DNA from: Paraburkholderia sp.
GTDB taxonomy: Bacteria > Pseudomonadota > Gammaproteobacteria > Burkholderiales > Burkholderiaceae
Assembly: GCF_028283785.1 (NCBI RefSeq)
Contig: NZ_JAPWKB010000014.1
Span: 310,001-374,000, forward strand
Length of the DNA: 64,000 nt
Direction of reading: 5' to 3'
Numbering within the stretch: position 1 is the first letter of the stretch; every line of letters starts with the position of its first letter. Below, one piece after another: positions 51,458-61,289 of this stretch. The notes under the pieces are model-generated. The model had not been told where the DNA came from, made no database searches, and worked only from the letters and a program-made list of their open reading frames with translations. A program made the translations under genes and the position numbers.

Positions 51458-53194
51458 TCAGGCATCCGGCGGCACACCGAGCAATTGCAGCGCACCCCCT
51501 GCAACACCGCTGAAAACCGGTCCCGCGACCGTGCCGCCATAAAACGCCTTGCCCGCAGGGTCGTCGATCATCACCGCAACGATCAACCGTGGATCGCTCA
51601 TCGGCGCCATGCCGACGAACAACGCGCGATAACGGTCTTTCGCATAACTCGCGCCGATCTGCTTGCGCGCGGTGCCGGTCTTGCCACCAATCCGATACCC
51701 TTCGATCGCCGCCGCACGGCCGGTGCCGCCAGGACCCGTGGCCATTTCGAGCATCGTGCGAATCTGCCGCGCGGTGGCGGCGGTCGTCACACTGCGCGGC
51801 TGGGCGAGCGCGGACGTGCCCGATGCGTCGTCGTCGGCGGGAAGGTCGATCAGCAGACGCGCGGGATGCAGCACGCCGTCGCCCGCATACGCGGTGTAGA
51901 TCTGCGCGATCTGCAACAACGATGCCGACAGCCCGTAGCCGTACGCCATCGTCGCCTGTTCGATCGGGCGCCAGCGTCCGAACGGACGCACCTTGCCGGC
52001 CGCCGCGCCGGGGAACGTCAGCGAAGGTTTCTGGCCGAGCCCGTAATCCTGATACTTGTCCCAGATCGTTTCGGCGCGGAAGGTCAGCGCCAGTTTGGCG
52101 AGCGCGATATTGCTCGATTTCTGGATCGCTTCCTGGATCGTCATCGTGCCGTGATTCGACGTGTCGTGAATCACGGCAGGCCCGATCCTGTACCAACCGG
52201 GCGACGTATCGATCCGCGTTTGCGGCCGCACTTTGCCCTCGTCGAGCGCGAGCGCGACCACCAGCGGCTTGATCGTCGAACCCGGTTCGAAGGTGTCCAC
52301 CACCGCGCGATTTCGCAACTGACGACCCGTCAGCCGCTTGCGGTCGTTCGGATCGAAACTCGGATAGTTCGCGAGCGCGAGAATCTCGCCGTTGCGCGCG
52401 TCGAGCACCACGACGCTGCCCGCTTCCGCGTGGTGGGTTGCGATCGCCGTCTTCAACTGGCTGTACGCGAGTTGCTGGATGCGCCGGTCCACGGTCAGCC
52501 GGACCGTCGCGCCGTTGTGCGCGGGCACGCTCGGCCGCGTCTCCAGCACCACGCGGCCGAGCCGGTCGCGGATCACTTCGCGCTGGCCCGGCGTGCCGGA
52601 CAGATGATCGTCGGCGGCGAGTTCGACGCCTTCCTGACCGGCATCTTCGACGTCGGTAAAGCCGACCACGTGCGCCGCCGATTCGCCTTCCGGATAGAAG
52701 CGTTTCGAATCGGCGACGCGGGTGATGCCGGCCACGTCGAGCCGGTCGATGTGGCCGACGGTGTCGGCATCGACCTGACGCTTCAGCAGCACCAACGAGC
52801 GGTCGCCGGCGAGGCGTCGGCGCAGTTCGGCGACCGGCATGTCGAGCAAGCGCGCGAGCGGCCCGAACGCGGCTTCATCGACGAGTTTCGGCGTGGCCCA
52901 GATTTCGTAAGTGACCAGGCTGACCGCCAGCAGCGAGCCGTTCCGATCGACGATCCGGCCGCGCATCGCGTCGAGTTCGAGCGTGCGTTGATAGCGCTTC
53001 TGACCTTGCACGACATAGAACTCGCTGTCGATCACCTGAATCCACAACGCGCGTGCGATCAAGGTTGCGAACGCCGCGAACATCAGCATGATCACCAGCG
53101 TCGAGCGCCATTTCGGCAGGCGCGACGCCAGCACCGGATGTTTGGCGACAGGCGCGTAAGTGTCGGACGGCGGCGATTTTCGGCGATGGATCAT
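51458..53194 (-). CDS. FtsI/PBP3-like peptidoglycan transpeptidase (class B PBP)
   Basis: 578 residues. One membrane anchor at about 32-52, then the PBP dimerisation domain (M-R-G-R-I-V-D-R-N-G-S-L-L-A near residue 80), then the transpeptidase domain with S306-T-I-K, S-S-N and K-T-G-T in order, so all three penicillin-binding motifs are present. It crosslinks peptidoglycan in the periplasm. The gene is not in a division/cell-wall (dcw) cluster, so it is probably an additional FtsI paralogue. Start 53194 (M-I-H-R-R) is chosen because the frame's earlier Met lacks any ribosome site; the Shine-Dalgarno is weak. Confidence 0.88.
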   Translation of the reverse strand: MIHRRKSPPSDTYAPVAKHPVLASRLPKWRSTLVIMLMFAAFATLIARALWIQVIDSEFYVVQGQKRYQRTLELDAMRGRIVDRNGSLLAVSLVTYEIWATPKLVDEAAFGPLARLLDMPVAELRRRLAGDRSLVLLKRQVDADTVGHIDRLDVAGITRVADSKRFYPEGESAAHVVGFTDVEDAGQEGVELAADDHLSGTPGQREVIRDRLGRVVLETRPSVPAHNGATVRLTVDRRIQQLAYSQLKTAIATHHAEAGSVVVLDARNGEILALANYPSFDPNDRKRLTGRQLRNRAVVDTFEPGSTIKPLVVALALDEGKVRPQTRIDTSPGWYRIGPAVIHDTSNHGTMTIQEAIQKSSNIALAKLALTFRAETIWDKYQDYGLGQKPSLTFPGAAAGKVRPFGRWRPIEQATMAYGYGLSASLLQIAQIYTAYAGDGVLHPARLLIDLPADDDASGTSALAQPRSVTTAATARQIRTMLEMATGPGGTGRAAAIEGYRIGGKTGTARKQIGASYAKDRYRALFVGMAPMSDPRLIVAVMIDDPAGKAFYGGTVAGPVFSGVAGGALQLLGVPPDA

Positions 53195-53380
53195 GGGCGC
53201 TCGGTGAATCGTGAAGCCCACATGCTGGGCGAATCTGGATGACTGTAATGCTAACGTAAGAATAACGTGCCACTCAAGCAAGGATTCGGCGTGCAGTGCG
53301 TGGCGATCTGCCCGCGAGTGCGCGGCAGATCGACCGGAAGCGGGCGAACCGGCGTTGCCGCGCGCGTTCGGCCGGCCAAA

Positions 53381-53410
53381 TAAAAAAGGCGCGGATATTC
53401 ATCCGCGCCT
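53381..53410 (-). terminator. Rho-independent terminator of the chemoreceptor gene
   Basis: A perfect 10-bp stem (53387-53396 with 53401-53410) and four-base loop are followed on the minus strand by six T. It lies about 160 bases beyond the chemoreceptor stop. Confidence 0.82.
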
Positions 53411-53571
53411 GAAAACCTCGCCAGTGCTTCTCTGTGCTGCGTTTTTTCTAATACCCCGCGCGCCTTCAATCTGAATTGGGCGTGTGTTAAGTGTGGTGGA
53501 ATTCCCTGTCGCGACTTTTATTCGCCGCTTTAATCGTGTGCGATTCGATTCGAATCACGTTCTAAAACCGG

Positions 53572-55116
53572 TCAGGCGGGTAATGCAAAACTGCCAATGG
53601 CGTCGCGCAGTGCGCCGACCTGATCTTTTAGCGAATGGGCCGCCGCAGCCGCCTCTTCGACGAGCGCCGCATTTTGTTGGGTGACCTGATCCATTTCGCC
53701 CACGGCGCGATTCACCTGTTCGATTCCGGCGCTCTGCTCGCGTGACGCATTGCTGATCTCTTCGAGAATCTCGTTGACGCGATGCACCGATTGCACGATC
53801 TCGCCCATCGTCGAACCCGCGCTCGACACCAGCGACGCACCGGCTTCGACCGTACCCGTCGACGTTTCGATCAACGCCTTGATTTCCTTCGCGGCCGTCG
53901 CCGAACGTTGCGCGAGACTGCGCACTTCGCTTGCGACCACCGCGAAACCGCGACCCTGTTCGCCCGCGCGCGCCGCTTCCACGGCCGCATTCAGCGCGAG
54001 GATGTTGGTCTGGAACGCGATACTGTCGATCACGCCGATGATGTCGCCGATCTGCCGCGAACTCGTGGTGATTTCACCCATCGTGCGCACCACGTCGTCC
54101 ACCACGCGACTACCGCGGGTCGCGACGTCGGCGGCCTGATGCGCCAGTTTCGCCGCTTGCAGCGCGCTGTCCGCGTTCTGCTTCACGTTGACGGTCATCT
54201 CGTCCATGCTCGACGCGGTTTCCACCAGCGCGGCGGCTTGCTGCTCGGTCCGCTGCGACAGATCGGTATTGCCCGCCGCAATTTCGCTCGCGCCGACGTT
54301 GATGTTTTCGGTGCCGCTGCGCACGCGCGACACCGTCTCGATCAGACCGGCCTGCATGGCTTGCAATGCATACAGCAGACTCGTGCGGTCGCCGGATTGC
54401 AGCGGCACGTGTTCGGCCAGATTGCCGCGCGCGATCCGTTGCGCGACCGTGACGGCCAGTTCGAGATCGCCGCCGAGCGAACGTCGCACGCTGCGCAGCA
54501 CCAGCACCATCGCGAGCGTCGCGATTGCGCCGAGCACGGCGGTAATCAGCACCCAGCGCAACAGCGCCGCGTAGAACGCATCTTGCACGTCGTCCATATA
54601 CATGCCGCTGACGACATACCAGTCCCACGGCGTGAAGTGCAGCGCGTAGCTGGTTTTCGGCACCGGTCGATCGTGGCCCGGCTTCGCCCACAGATAGTCG
54701 ACGAAGCCGCCGCCACCGCCGCGATTGGCCGAGTTGACGATTTCGACGAACACATGCGTGCCGGCGGGATCGGCGAAGTTCGACATGTCCTTGCCGTTCA
54801 TCTCTTTCTTGAACGGATGCATCACGATCACCGAATGCGAATCGTTGATCGACACATAGCCGTCGGTGCCGTAACGCAGGCTGGCGATCACGTCGAGCGC
54901 CTGCTTGCGGGCGTCGGCGTCGGACAGCGCGTGTTGCTGCGACAGCGTGTAATAACGGTTCGCAATGCTGGTCGCTTCCTCGACGACGGCGGTGAGTTGT
55001 TGACGGCGGTCGTCGAGCAGCGACGTGCGATGTTGCCAGGCGCCGAACCCGCCGATCAGGATCAGACCGATCCATAACACGGCGATCATCGAACCGAGCT
55101 TTTTATTCAGGGTCAT
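53572..55116 (-). CDS. Methyl-accepting chemotaxis protein with single-Cache (sCache_2) sensor
   Basis: 514 residues. N-terminal helix (10-28), a periplasmic sCache_2 domain (G-T-D-G-Y-V-S-I-N-D, H-P-F-K-K-E-M-N-G-K-D-M, W-Y-V-V-S-G-M-Y), a second helix (~190-212), a HAMP domain, and the cytoplasmic four-helix signalling domain with the hairpin tip I-D-S-I-A-F-Q-T-N-I-L-A-L-N-A-A-V-E-A. It ends F-A-L-P-A with no C-terminal CheR/CheB pentapeptide. sCache_2 receptors often sense small organic acids. Start 55116 has A-G-A-G-G upstream. Confidence 0.92.
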   Translation of the reverse strand: MTLNKKLGSMIAVLWIGLILIGGFGAWQHRTSLLDDRRQQLTAVVEEATSIANRYYTLSQQHALSDADARKQALDVIASLRYGTDGYVSINDSHSVIVMHPFKKEMNGKDMSNFADPAGTHVFVEIVNSANRGGGGGFVDYLWAKPGHDRPVPKTSYALHFTPWDWYVVSGMYMDDVQDAFYAALLRWVLITAVLGAIATLAMVLVLRSVRRSLGGDLELAVTVAQRIARGNLAEHVPLQSGDRTSLLYALQAMQAGLIETVSRVRSGTENINVGASEIAAGNTDLSQRTEQQAAALVETASSMDEMTVNVKQNADSALQAAKLAHQAADVATRGSRVVDDVVRTMGEITTSSRQIGDIIGVIDSIAFQTNILALNAAVEAARAGEQGRGFAVVASEVRSLAQRSATAAKEIKALIETSTGTVEAGASLVSSAGSTMGEIVQSVHRVNEILEEISNASREQSAGIEQVNRAVGEMDQVTQQNAALVEEAAAAAHSLKDQVGALRDAIGSFALPA

Positions 55117-55578
55117 TGGGGCCTCTTGTTGCGTATTCCAGTTGTCGTATTCATGCAATGCCTGAATGTGTTTACGGCAGCGCTTTACGCCGGAAATAGC
55201 AGGGGAAACCCGACAGCCCGTTTTGTGATTCTTCTGAAGGATCGAATGCAGCGATGTTTGAATGCGCATGCGGATTGCCATTCAATCGAATGAGCGCCGT
55301 TTGCGCGGGAATTAATCCGCTTTAAAAAAGCATTGATTAATACGGCGATAAAACCGCGTTCCATGCATCGCAAAAGATTTAAAACTGACAATTACAATAC
55401 AACTTCAATTGCACATTTTTCCGAAAAATTCCAAATTTCGCCAATTATGTCCGCGAGAACCACGAGGCAAATTCATTTCCGCTATAGTCCCGTTTTTCAG
55501 CGATCACAATGCCGCCGGACGCAGCGGACAAACTGAATAAATCATGTGGCCGCTTAAGGCCAAGGAGTATCGAGTCAA
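55117..55578. other. AT-rich divergent region upstream of the aep operon, no gene seen
   Basis: 462 bases between the chemoreceptor and aepX. 55320-55480 is clearly more AT-rich than the surroundings and should carry the operon's promoter and regulatory sites. No open frame with ribosome site and no convincing RNA structure was seen. Confidence 0.5.
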
Positions 55579-57282
55579 ATGAACGCCCCCGAAAACGCCT
55601 TTGTATCTCGTACCGCTTCGCGCAGCGAACGTCTGCGTCAGATGCTGACCAGCAACGAACTCGAGTTCCTGATGGAAGCGCATAACGGCCTGTCCGCGCG
55701 AATCGCGCGCGAGGCCGGATTCAAGGCGATCTGGGGTTCGGGACTGGCGATTTCCGCGCAGTACGGCGTGCGCGACAACAATGAAGCGAGCTGGACGCAA
55801 GTGGTGGACACGCTCGAATTCATGGCCGACGCCAGCGACTTGCCGATCCTGCTCGACGGCGACACCGGCTACGGCAACTTCAACAATGTGCGACGCCTCG
55901 TGCGCAAGCTCGAACAACGCGGCATCGCAGGCGTGTGTATCGAAGACAAGCAGTTCCCGAAGACCAACAGCTTTATCAACGGCGAGCGCCAGCCGCTCGC
56001 GGAAGTCGATGAATTCTGCGGCAAGATCAAGGCCGGTAAAGACTCGCAGACCGACGCGAATTTCTCGATCGTGGCGCGCGTCGAAGCGTTGATCGCCGGT
56101 TGGGGCATGGACGAAGCATTGCGTCGCGCGGAAGCGTATCGCCAGGCCGGCGCCGACGCGATCCTGATTCACTCGAAGCTGTCGCGCCCGGACGAAATCC
56201 TCGAATTCGCGCGCGAATGGGCTGGCCGCGGTCCGCTGGTGATCGTGCCGACCAAGTACTACAGCACGCCGACCGACGTATTCCGTGAAGCCGGCATCAG
56301 CACGGTGATCTGGGCGAACCATCTGATCCGCGCATCGACGTCGGCGATGCAAGCCGTGGCGCGCACGATCCACAGCAGCCAGACGCTGGTCGACGTGGAA
56401 GACCGGATTGCACCCGTCAACGAAATTTTCCGTCTGCAGGATGCGGACGAATACTCGGAAGCGGAAAACCGCTATCTGTCGAACTCGCGCACGTCGGCGT
56501 CCGCCGTCGTGCTCGCGGCAAGCCGTGGCGCCGGTCTCGAAGCGCTGACCGCCGAGCGTCCGAAAGTGATGCTGCCGATCGCCGGCAAGCCGCTGTTGCG
56601 CTGGCTCGTGGACGCATTCAAGAAGCAGGGCGTCAACGACATCACCGTGGTTGGCGGCTATCGCGCCGACGCGATCGACACGGCCGGCATCAAGCTGGTC
56701 GTCAACGAGCGTCACGAGCAGACCGGCGAACTCGGTTCGCTGGCCTGCGCGGTCGATGCGCTGCAGGGCGACACCGTCGTGTCGTATGGCGACCTGCTGT
56801 TCCGCAGCTACATCCTGCGCGATCTGGTGGAAAGCGAAGCCGCGTTCAGCGTCGTCGTCGATTCGTCGCTGACCGAGCCGGACAATTCCAGCGTGAAGGA
56901 TTTCGCGTGGTGTTCGGCTGCGGACGATCGCGGTCTGTTCGGCAACAAGGTGCTGCTGCGTCGCGTGTCGAACGACGTGCAGGGCGACGGCAAAGAACAG
57001 CCGAACGGCCGCTGGGTCGGTCTGCTGAACGTGCGCGGCGAAGGACGCGAACGTCTGCAAGCGGTGCTCGGTACGTTGCGCGCGCGTCCTGATTTCGATT
57101 CGCTCGATATGCCGGCGTTGCTGAACGCGCTGGTCGAAGCGGGCGAACAGGTCGAAGTGCAATACGTGCACGGCCACTGGCGCGGCGTGAACGACCTCGA
57201 CGATTTCCGTCGTGCGGGCGATTTCGCGCACACGCAGACGCCGTTCTCGGCGGAAGGTGCCGCGAACGGAGCCGCGCGATGA
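55579..57282 (+). CDS. aepX: Phosphoenolpyruvate mutase fused to a nucleotidyltransferase domain
   Basis: 567 residues, two enzymes in one chain. Residues ~20-295 are PEP mutase: metal-binding D93-G-D95 in L-L-D-G-D-T-G-Y-G-N-F-N-N and the diagnostic E122-D-K-Q-F-P-K-T-N-S. This forms the C-P bond by turning PEP into phosphonopyruvate. Residues ~310-550 are an NTP_transferase domain (V-V-L-A-A-S-R-G, then R-P-K-V-M-L-P-I-A-G-K-P-L), probably a cytidylyltransferase that activates the final phosphonate (PntC-like). The fusion links first and last steps of phosphonate assembly. The stop overlaps aepY (ATGA). A-A-G-G-A-G lies upstream. Confidence 0.92.
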   Translation: MNAPENAFVSRTASRSERLRQMLTSNELEFLMEAHNGLSARIAREAGFKAIWGSGLAISAQYGVRDNNEASWTQVVDTLEFMADASDLPILLDGDTGYGNFNNVRRLVRKLEQRGIAGVCIEDKQFPKTNSFINGERQPLAEVDEFCGKIKAGKDSQTDANFSIVARVEALIAGWGMDEALRRAEAYRQAGADAILIHSKLSRPDEILEFAREWAGRGPLVIVPTKYYSTPTDVFREAGISTVIWANHLIRASTSAMQAVARTIHSSQTLVDVEDRIAPVNEIFRLQDADEYSEAENRYLSNSRTSASAVVLAASRGAGLEALTAERPKVMLPIAGKPLLRWLVDAFKKQGVNDITVVGGYRADAIDTAGIKLVVNERHEQTGELGSLACAVDALQGDTVVSYGDLLFRSYILRDLVESEAAFSVVVDSSLTEPDNSSVKDFAWCSAADDRGLFGNKVLLRRVSNDVQGDGKEQPNGRWVGLLNVRGEGRERLQAVLGTLRARPDFDSLDMPALLNALVEAGEQVEVQYVHGHWRGVNDLDDFRRAGDFAHTQTPFSAEGAANGAAR

Positions 57283-58508
57283 TCGAAGCGGCACAGTTTG
57301 TCGAAGCCGCGCGCGAGCGGGGTTTCGACTGGTATGCAGGCGTGCCGTGTTCGTATCTGACGCCGTTTATCAATTACGTGTTGCAGGATCCGTCGCTGCA
57401 TTACGTGTCGGCGGCGAACGAAGGCGATGCGGTCGCGTTGATCGCGGGCGTGACGCTCGGCGCGCAGAACGGCCGTCGCGGTATCACGATGATGCAGAAC
57501 TCGGGTCTCGGTAACGCCGTGAGTCCGCTGACGTCGCTGACGTGGACCTTCCGTCTGCCGCAATTGCTGATCGTCACGTGGCGCGGCCAGCCCGGCGTCG
57601 CCGACGAACCGCAGCATGCGTTGATGGGTCCGATCACGCCCGCGATGCTCGATACGATGGAGATTCCGTGGGAGACCTTCCCGACGGAAGCCGACGCAAT
57701 CGGCCCCGCGCTCGACCGTGCGACCGCGCACATGGATGCCACCGGTCGACCGTATGCGCTGGTGATGCAAAAGGGCAGCGTTGCGCCGTATGAGTTGAAA
57801 GCGGCCGCGCCGGCCGCGCGTCGCGATGCATGCGTGCCGCGCATGCATGCATCCACGCATGCGCCCGACGCATGGCCGACGCGTCATGCCGCGTTGCAGA
57901 AGGTGATTGCGCATACGCCGGTCGAATCGACGGTCGTGCTGGCGTCCACCGGTTTTTGCGGACGCGAGTTGTACGCGATCGACGACCGGCCGAACCAGTT
58001 GTACATGGTGGGCTCGATGGGATGCGTGACGCCGTTCGCGCTGGGGCTGGCGATGTCGCGCCCCGATCTGAACGTGGTGGCCGTCGATGGCGACGGCGCC
58101 GCGTTGATGCGGATGGGCGCGTTCGCGACGCTCGGTGCGTACGGCACGTCGAACCTGACGCATGTGTTGCTGGACAACGGCGCGCACGATTCGACAGGTG
58201 GCCAGTCGACGGTTTCGCCGCAGGTGTCGTTTGCGGGCGTGGCGTCGGCGTGCGGTTATGCGTCGGCGGTCGATAGCGACGAAGTCAGTGCGCTCGACGA
58301 CGTGCTCGGCACGCCGGCATCGAGTGCATCGATTGCATCGACTACATCGACTACATCGAACGGACCGCGCTTCGTGCGCATTGCGATTCGCCGCGGTACG
58401 CCTGACGGCTTGCCGCGTCCCACGATTACGCCGCCCGAAGTGAAGACGCGTCTGATGCGTCACATCGGCGCGACCGATGTTATTGCCGTCACTGAAGGAG
58501 CGCGTTGA
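57279..58508 (+). CDS. aepY: Phosphonopyruvate decarboxylase
   Basis: 409 residues of a ThDP enzyme. The ThDP-binding motif runs V-D-G-D-G-A-A-L-M-R-M-G and ends L-D-N-G-A-H-D-S-T-G-G-Q, as in phosphonopyruvate and sulfopyruvate decarboxylases; the pyrimidine-binding half has A-N-E-G-D-A-V-A-L-I-A-G. It drives phosphonate synthesis forward by making phosphonoacetaldehyde irreversibly. Near residue 350 a run of 9-bp repeats (58317-58360) codes for a Ser/Thr/Ala linker, and a His/Ala/Cys-rich insertion sits near residue 190. The stop overlaps aepZ by one base (T-G-A-T-G). Confidence 0.92.
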   Translation: MIEAAQFVEAARERGFDWYAGVPCSYLTPFINYVLQDPSLHYVSAANEGDAVALIAGVTLGAQNGRRGITMMQNSGLGNAVSPLTSLTWTFRLPQLLIVTWRGQPGVADEPQHALMGPITPAMLDTMEIPWETFPTEADAIGPALDRATAHMDATGRPYALVMQKGSVAPYELKAAAPAARRDACVPRMHASTHAPDAWPTRHAALQKVIAHTPVESTVVLASTGFCGRELYAIDDRPNQLYMVGSMGCVTPFALGLAMSRPDLNVVAVDGDGAALMRMGAFATLGAYGTSNLTHVLLDNGAHDSTGGQSTVSPQVSFAGVASACGYASAVDSDEVSALDDVLGTPASSASIASTTSTTSNGPRFVRIAIRRGTPDGLPRPTITPPEVKTRLMRHIGATDVIAVTEGAR

Positions 58509-59575
58509 TGCTGCTGCTGAACCCTGGCCCCGTCACGTTGACGGAGCGTGTGCGCAACAGTCTGCTGCAGGCGGATTTGTGTCATCGCGAGAGCGAGTTT
58601 TTCGATTTGCAGGACGAAGCGCGTTCGCGGTTGCTGGGCGTGTACGGACTGGACGGTTCGCAATGGCAGGCCGTGTTGATGACCGGTTCGGGCACGTCGG
58701 CGCTGGAGAGCATGATCGCGGCGATGGTGCCGGAGAACGGCAAGCTGCTGATCCTCGAAAACGGCGTCTATGGCGAGCGGATCACGCAGATCGCGACGCA
58801 GTACCGGATTGCGCACGAGAGCGTGAAGCATGACTGGATGCAGGCCATCGACCTTGCGCGCGTGACGGCGCGGCTCGATGCAGGCGAAGGTTTTACGCAT
58901 GTCGCGGTGATTCATCACGAGACCACGACGGGTCGTCTGAACGACCTGAACGCGTTGGGTGCCGTGTGCCGGGCGCGCGGCGTGAAGTTGCTGGTGGACG
59001 GCGTGAGCAGTTTCGGAGCCGAAGCGATCGATTTCAGCGACACCAGTCTGGATGCGGTTGCAGCGACGGCGAACAAGTGTTTGCACGGCGTGCCGGGCGT
59101 GTCGTTCGTGATGGTACGGCGCAGCGCGCTCGACGCAGCCGCGAGCCGGACGTACTACCTGGATCTTCGACGTCTTGCGACGTTGCAGGATGCGCGGAGT
59201 ACGCCGTTCACGCCGGCCGTGCATGTGTTTTATGCGTTGGTCGAGGCATTGCGCGAGTTCGAGGACGAAGGTGGGCTGGTGGCGCGGCACGAGCGGTATG
59301 CCGCGCTGGCGGAGCAGGTTCGCAGCGGATTTGCGGCGTTAGGGGTCGAGGGGGCGTTGCCGGCGGATGAATGTTCGGTGGTGTTGCGGGCTTATCGGTT
59401 GCCTGTGGGCGTCGATTATGCGTCGTTGCATGATGCGCTGAAGGCTCGGGGGTTTGTGATCTATGCCGGGCAAGGTGGGTTGTCGGCGGCGCTTTTCCGG
59501 ATATCGACGATGGGGGCCATCGTGGGGGGGGATGTTGTTCGGTTGGTGGAAGGGGTAGGGGGAGTGTTGAAGTAG
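58508..59575 (+). CDS. aepZ: 2-Aminoethylphosphonate:pyruvate aminotransferase
   Basis: 355 residues of class V PLP aminotransferases. It opens L-L-L-N-P-G-P-V-T-L-T-E-R-V, has G-S-G-T-S-A-L-E-S near residue 60, D-G-V-S-S-F-G-A-E near 165, and the PLP Lys in A-T-A-N-K-C-L-H-G. As in PhnW it interconverts phosphonoacetaldehyde and 2-aminoethylphosphonate; in this operon, next to aepX and aepY, the biosynthetic direction is expected. No phosphonatase (PhnX) or C-P lyase gene is near, which also argues against a catabolic role. 3' codons become G/T-rich toward repeat copy 3. Confidence 0.9.
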   Translation: MLLLNPGPVTLTERVRNSLLQADLCHRESEFFDLQDEARSRLLGVYGLDGSQWQAVLMTGSGTSALESMIAAMVPENGKLLILENGVYGERITQIATQYRIAHESVKHDWMQAIDLARVTARLDAGEGFTHVAVIHHETTTGRLNDLNALGAVCRARGVKLLVDGVSSFGAEAIDFSDTSLDAVAATANKCLHGVPGVSFVMVRRSALDAAASRTYYLDLRRLATLQDARSTPFTPAVHVFYALVEALREFEDEGGLVARHERYAALAEQVRSGFAALGVEGALPADECSVVLRAYRLPVGVDYASLHDALKARGFVIYAGQGGLSAALFRISTMGAIVGGDVVRLVEGVGGVLK

Positions 59576-59640
59576 AGGTTCTGGTTTGGTTCTGGTTTTG
59601 GTTGTTCTTGGTTCATCGTGCGTGGCCTGTTTTCACGTTG

Positions 59641-59718
59641 GTTTGCCTGGATCGGCTTGGTCGTCCCGGTTTCGCGTTGGTTTGCCTGGATCGGCTCGGT
59701 TGTCCCGGTTTCACGTCG
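59641..59718. repeat. Two 39-bp tandem units before repeat copy 3
   Basis: Two units (59641-59679 and 59680-59718) start G-T-T-T-G-C-C-T-G-G-A-T-C-G-G-C and end in a C-G-C-G/C-A-C-G type sequence; the arm of copy 3 begins with the same 14 bases, so the arm end is itself a repeat unit. Confidence 0.75.
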
Positions 59719-60034
59719 GTTTGCCTGGATCGTCCCTGTGCGGGACCGCACCTACTTTTCTTTGCTCGCGCAAAGAAAAGTAGGCAAAAGAAAGCGCGTT
59801 TACACCGCCACTTTGTAGCGAGTGGCGTCCTTCCAGAACGGGTAGTGGACCGCGCACGATTTGAGTTGTCGCACCGCTTAACCTGGTGACAAATGGTATG
59901 GACGCCTCCCCCTCGCGAGGGCTGCTGACCGAATGGTCGGGGCGCGACCAGGAAGGTGGGTTCTCGCAACCGACGGCCTCAGATGTGCCAGAGTGGAAGT
60001 TGGGCAACGTACCACTTGAGGAAGGAGAACCCAA

Positions 60035-61058
60035 ATGAAGCTTACTCCGGTTGGTGTCGATATTGCGAAGCAGGTGTTCCAGGTCCACTGGGTTGATCCG
60101 CAAACAGGCGAGGTCGTCAGCCGGCAGATCCGACGCGCCACGTTTCTGTCGCACTTTGCAAATCGCGCGCCGTGCCTGATCGGCATGGAAGCGTGTGGCG
60201 GTTCCCAGCACTGGGCGCGTCATCTGGAGCAGATGGGTCATCAGGTGAAGTTGATGCCGGGCCAGGCGGTCAAGGCGTTTGTGAGCGGTAACAAGAGCGA
60301 CGTGGCTGATGCACGGGCAATCTGGACCGCGGTACAGCAGTCGGGCGTGAGGTCCGTGACGGTCAAGACTGAATCGCAGCAGGCCGTGCTGGCATTGCAC
60401 CGGATGCGCCAGCAACTGATCAGGTTTCGCACGATGCAGATCAATGGATTGCGTGGGCTGCTGACGGAATACGGTGAAGTGATGGCGGTAGGCCGCGCCG
60501 CGCTGAACCGGGCGATGGCTGATGTGCTGGCGCGCCTGGAGGCGCGTTTGCCCACGATGCTGGTGGACACGCTGCGTGAGCAGTGGCAGCGGCTTGACGT
60601 TCTCGATGAGCAGATTGCGCGAATCGAACAGCCAAACTCTCGGACTGGATGAAGGAAGAGCGTGCCTGTGGCAGATCGCCGACATTCCCGGCGTCGGGCT
60701 GCTGACAGCGACCGCTGCTGTGGCGACGATGGGCGACCCCAAAGCGTTTCATTCAGGACGTGAGTTTGCGGCCTGGCTGGGTCTGGTGCCCAGACAGACC
60801 GGCACCGGTGGCAGGATCAGACTGCATGGGATCAGCAAACGCGGTGATGTGTATCTGCGCACACTGCTGATCCACGGTGCACGATCGGTGCTCGCGCGCG
60901 CGAAAGAGCCAGGCCCGTGGCTCGAGCAGTTGGGCCGGCGGCGCCCGCATAACGTGGTAATCGTTGCGTTGGCCAACAAGATGGCCCGAACGATTTGGGC
61001 GCTGCTGGCGCACGGGCGTACGTACGAGAAAGGCTATGTGAGTACGCGAGCGGCGTAA
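60035..61058 (+). pseudogene. IS110-family transposase, frameshifted copy
   Basis: Identical to the intact 340-residue transposase up to about residue 198 except for Arg at position ~33. Around 60630 two bases are gained and several changed (R-I-E-Q-P-N-S instead of R-I-E-R-R-L-S), and about 30 bases later one base is lost, so the frame ends at 60652 and the C-terminal Tnp_20 domain continues in another frame to 61058. The product would keep the DEDD domain but lose the C-terminal catalytic domain, so this copy can move only if the intact transposase acts in trans. Confidence 0.9.
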
Positions 61059-61078
61059 GCGCTGCAATGACTGAATAA

Positions 61079-61289
61079 ACCGGTTTTGCAGGAGATGGGA
61101 TGTCAAAGGTTGCGCAAGGTAATTGAGTGTGATGGCACACAGGTCAGACCGGGACTCACCAAACCTGAACTGCCTTGCGGGCTAACAGCCCGTGTGTCAA
61201 GTGAGGCGTGAGCCAGCGGATTCCATCGAGGCCAGCGGGTTCGACCTGCAACAAGGCCGGATATAAAGCCGCAACCTTCCTGTCTACCA
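61079..61289 (+). ncRNA. Predicted bridge RNA, second IS copy
   Basis: Same right-end sequence as in the first copy, including the target-loop segment A-C-T-G-C-C-T-T-G (61169-61177), the C-G-G-G-C hairpin and the G-T-G-T-C-A-A-G segment. It could still guide an enzyme supplied in trans. Confidence 0.58.
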
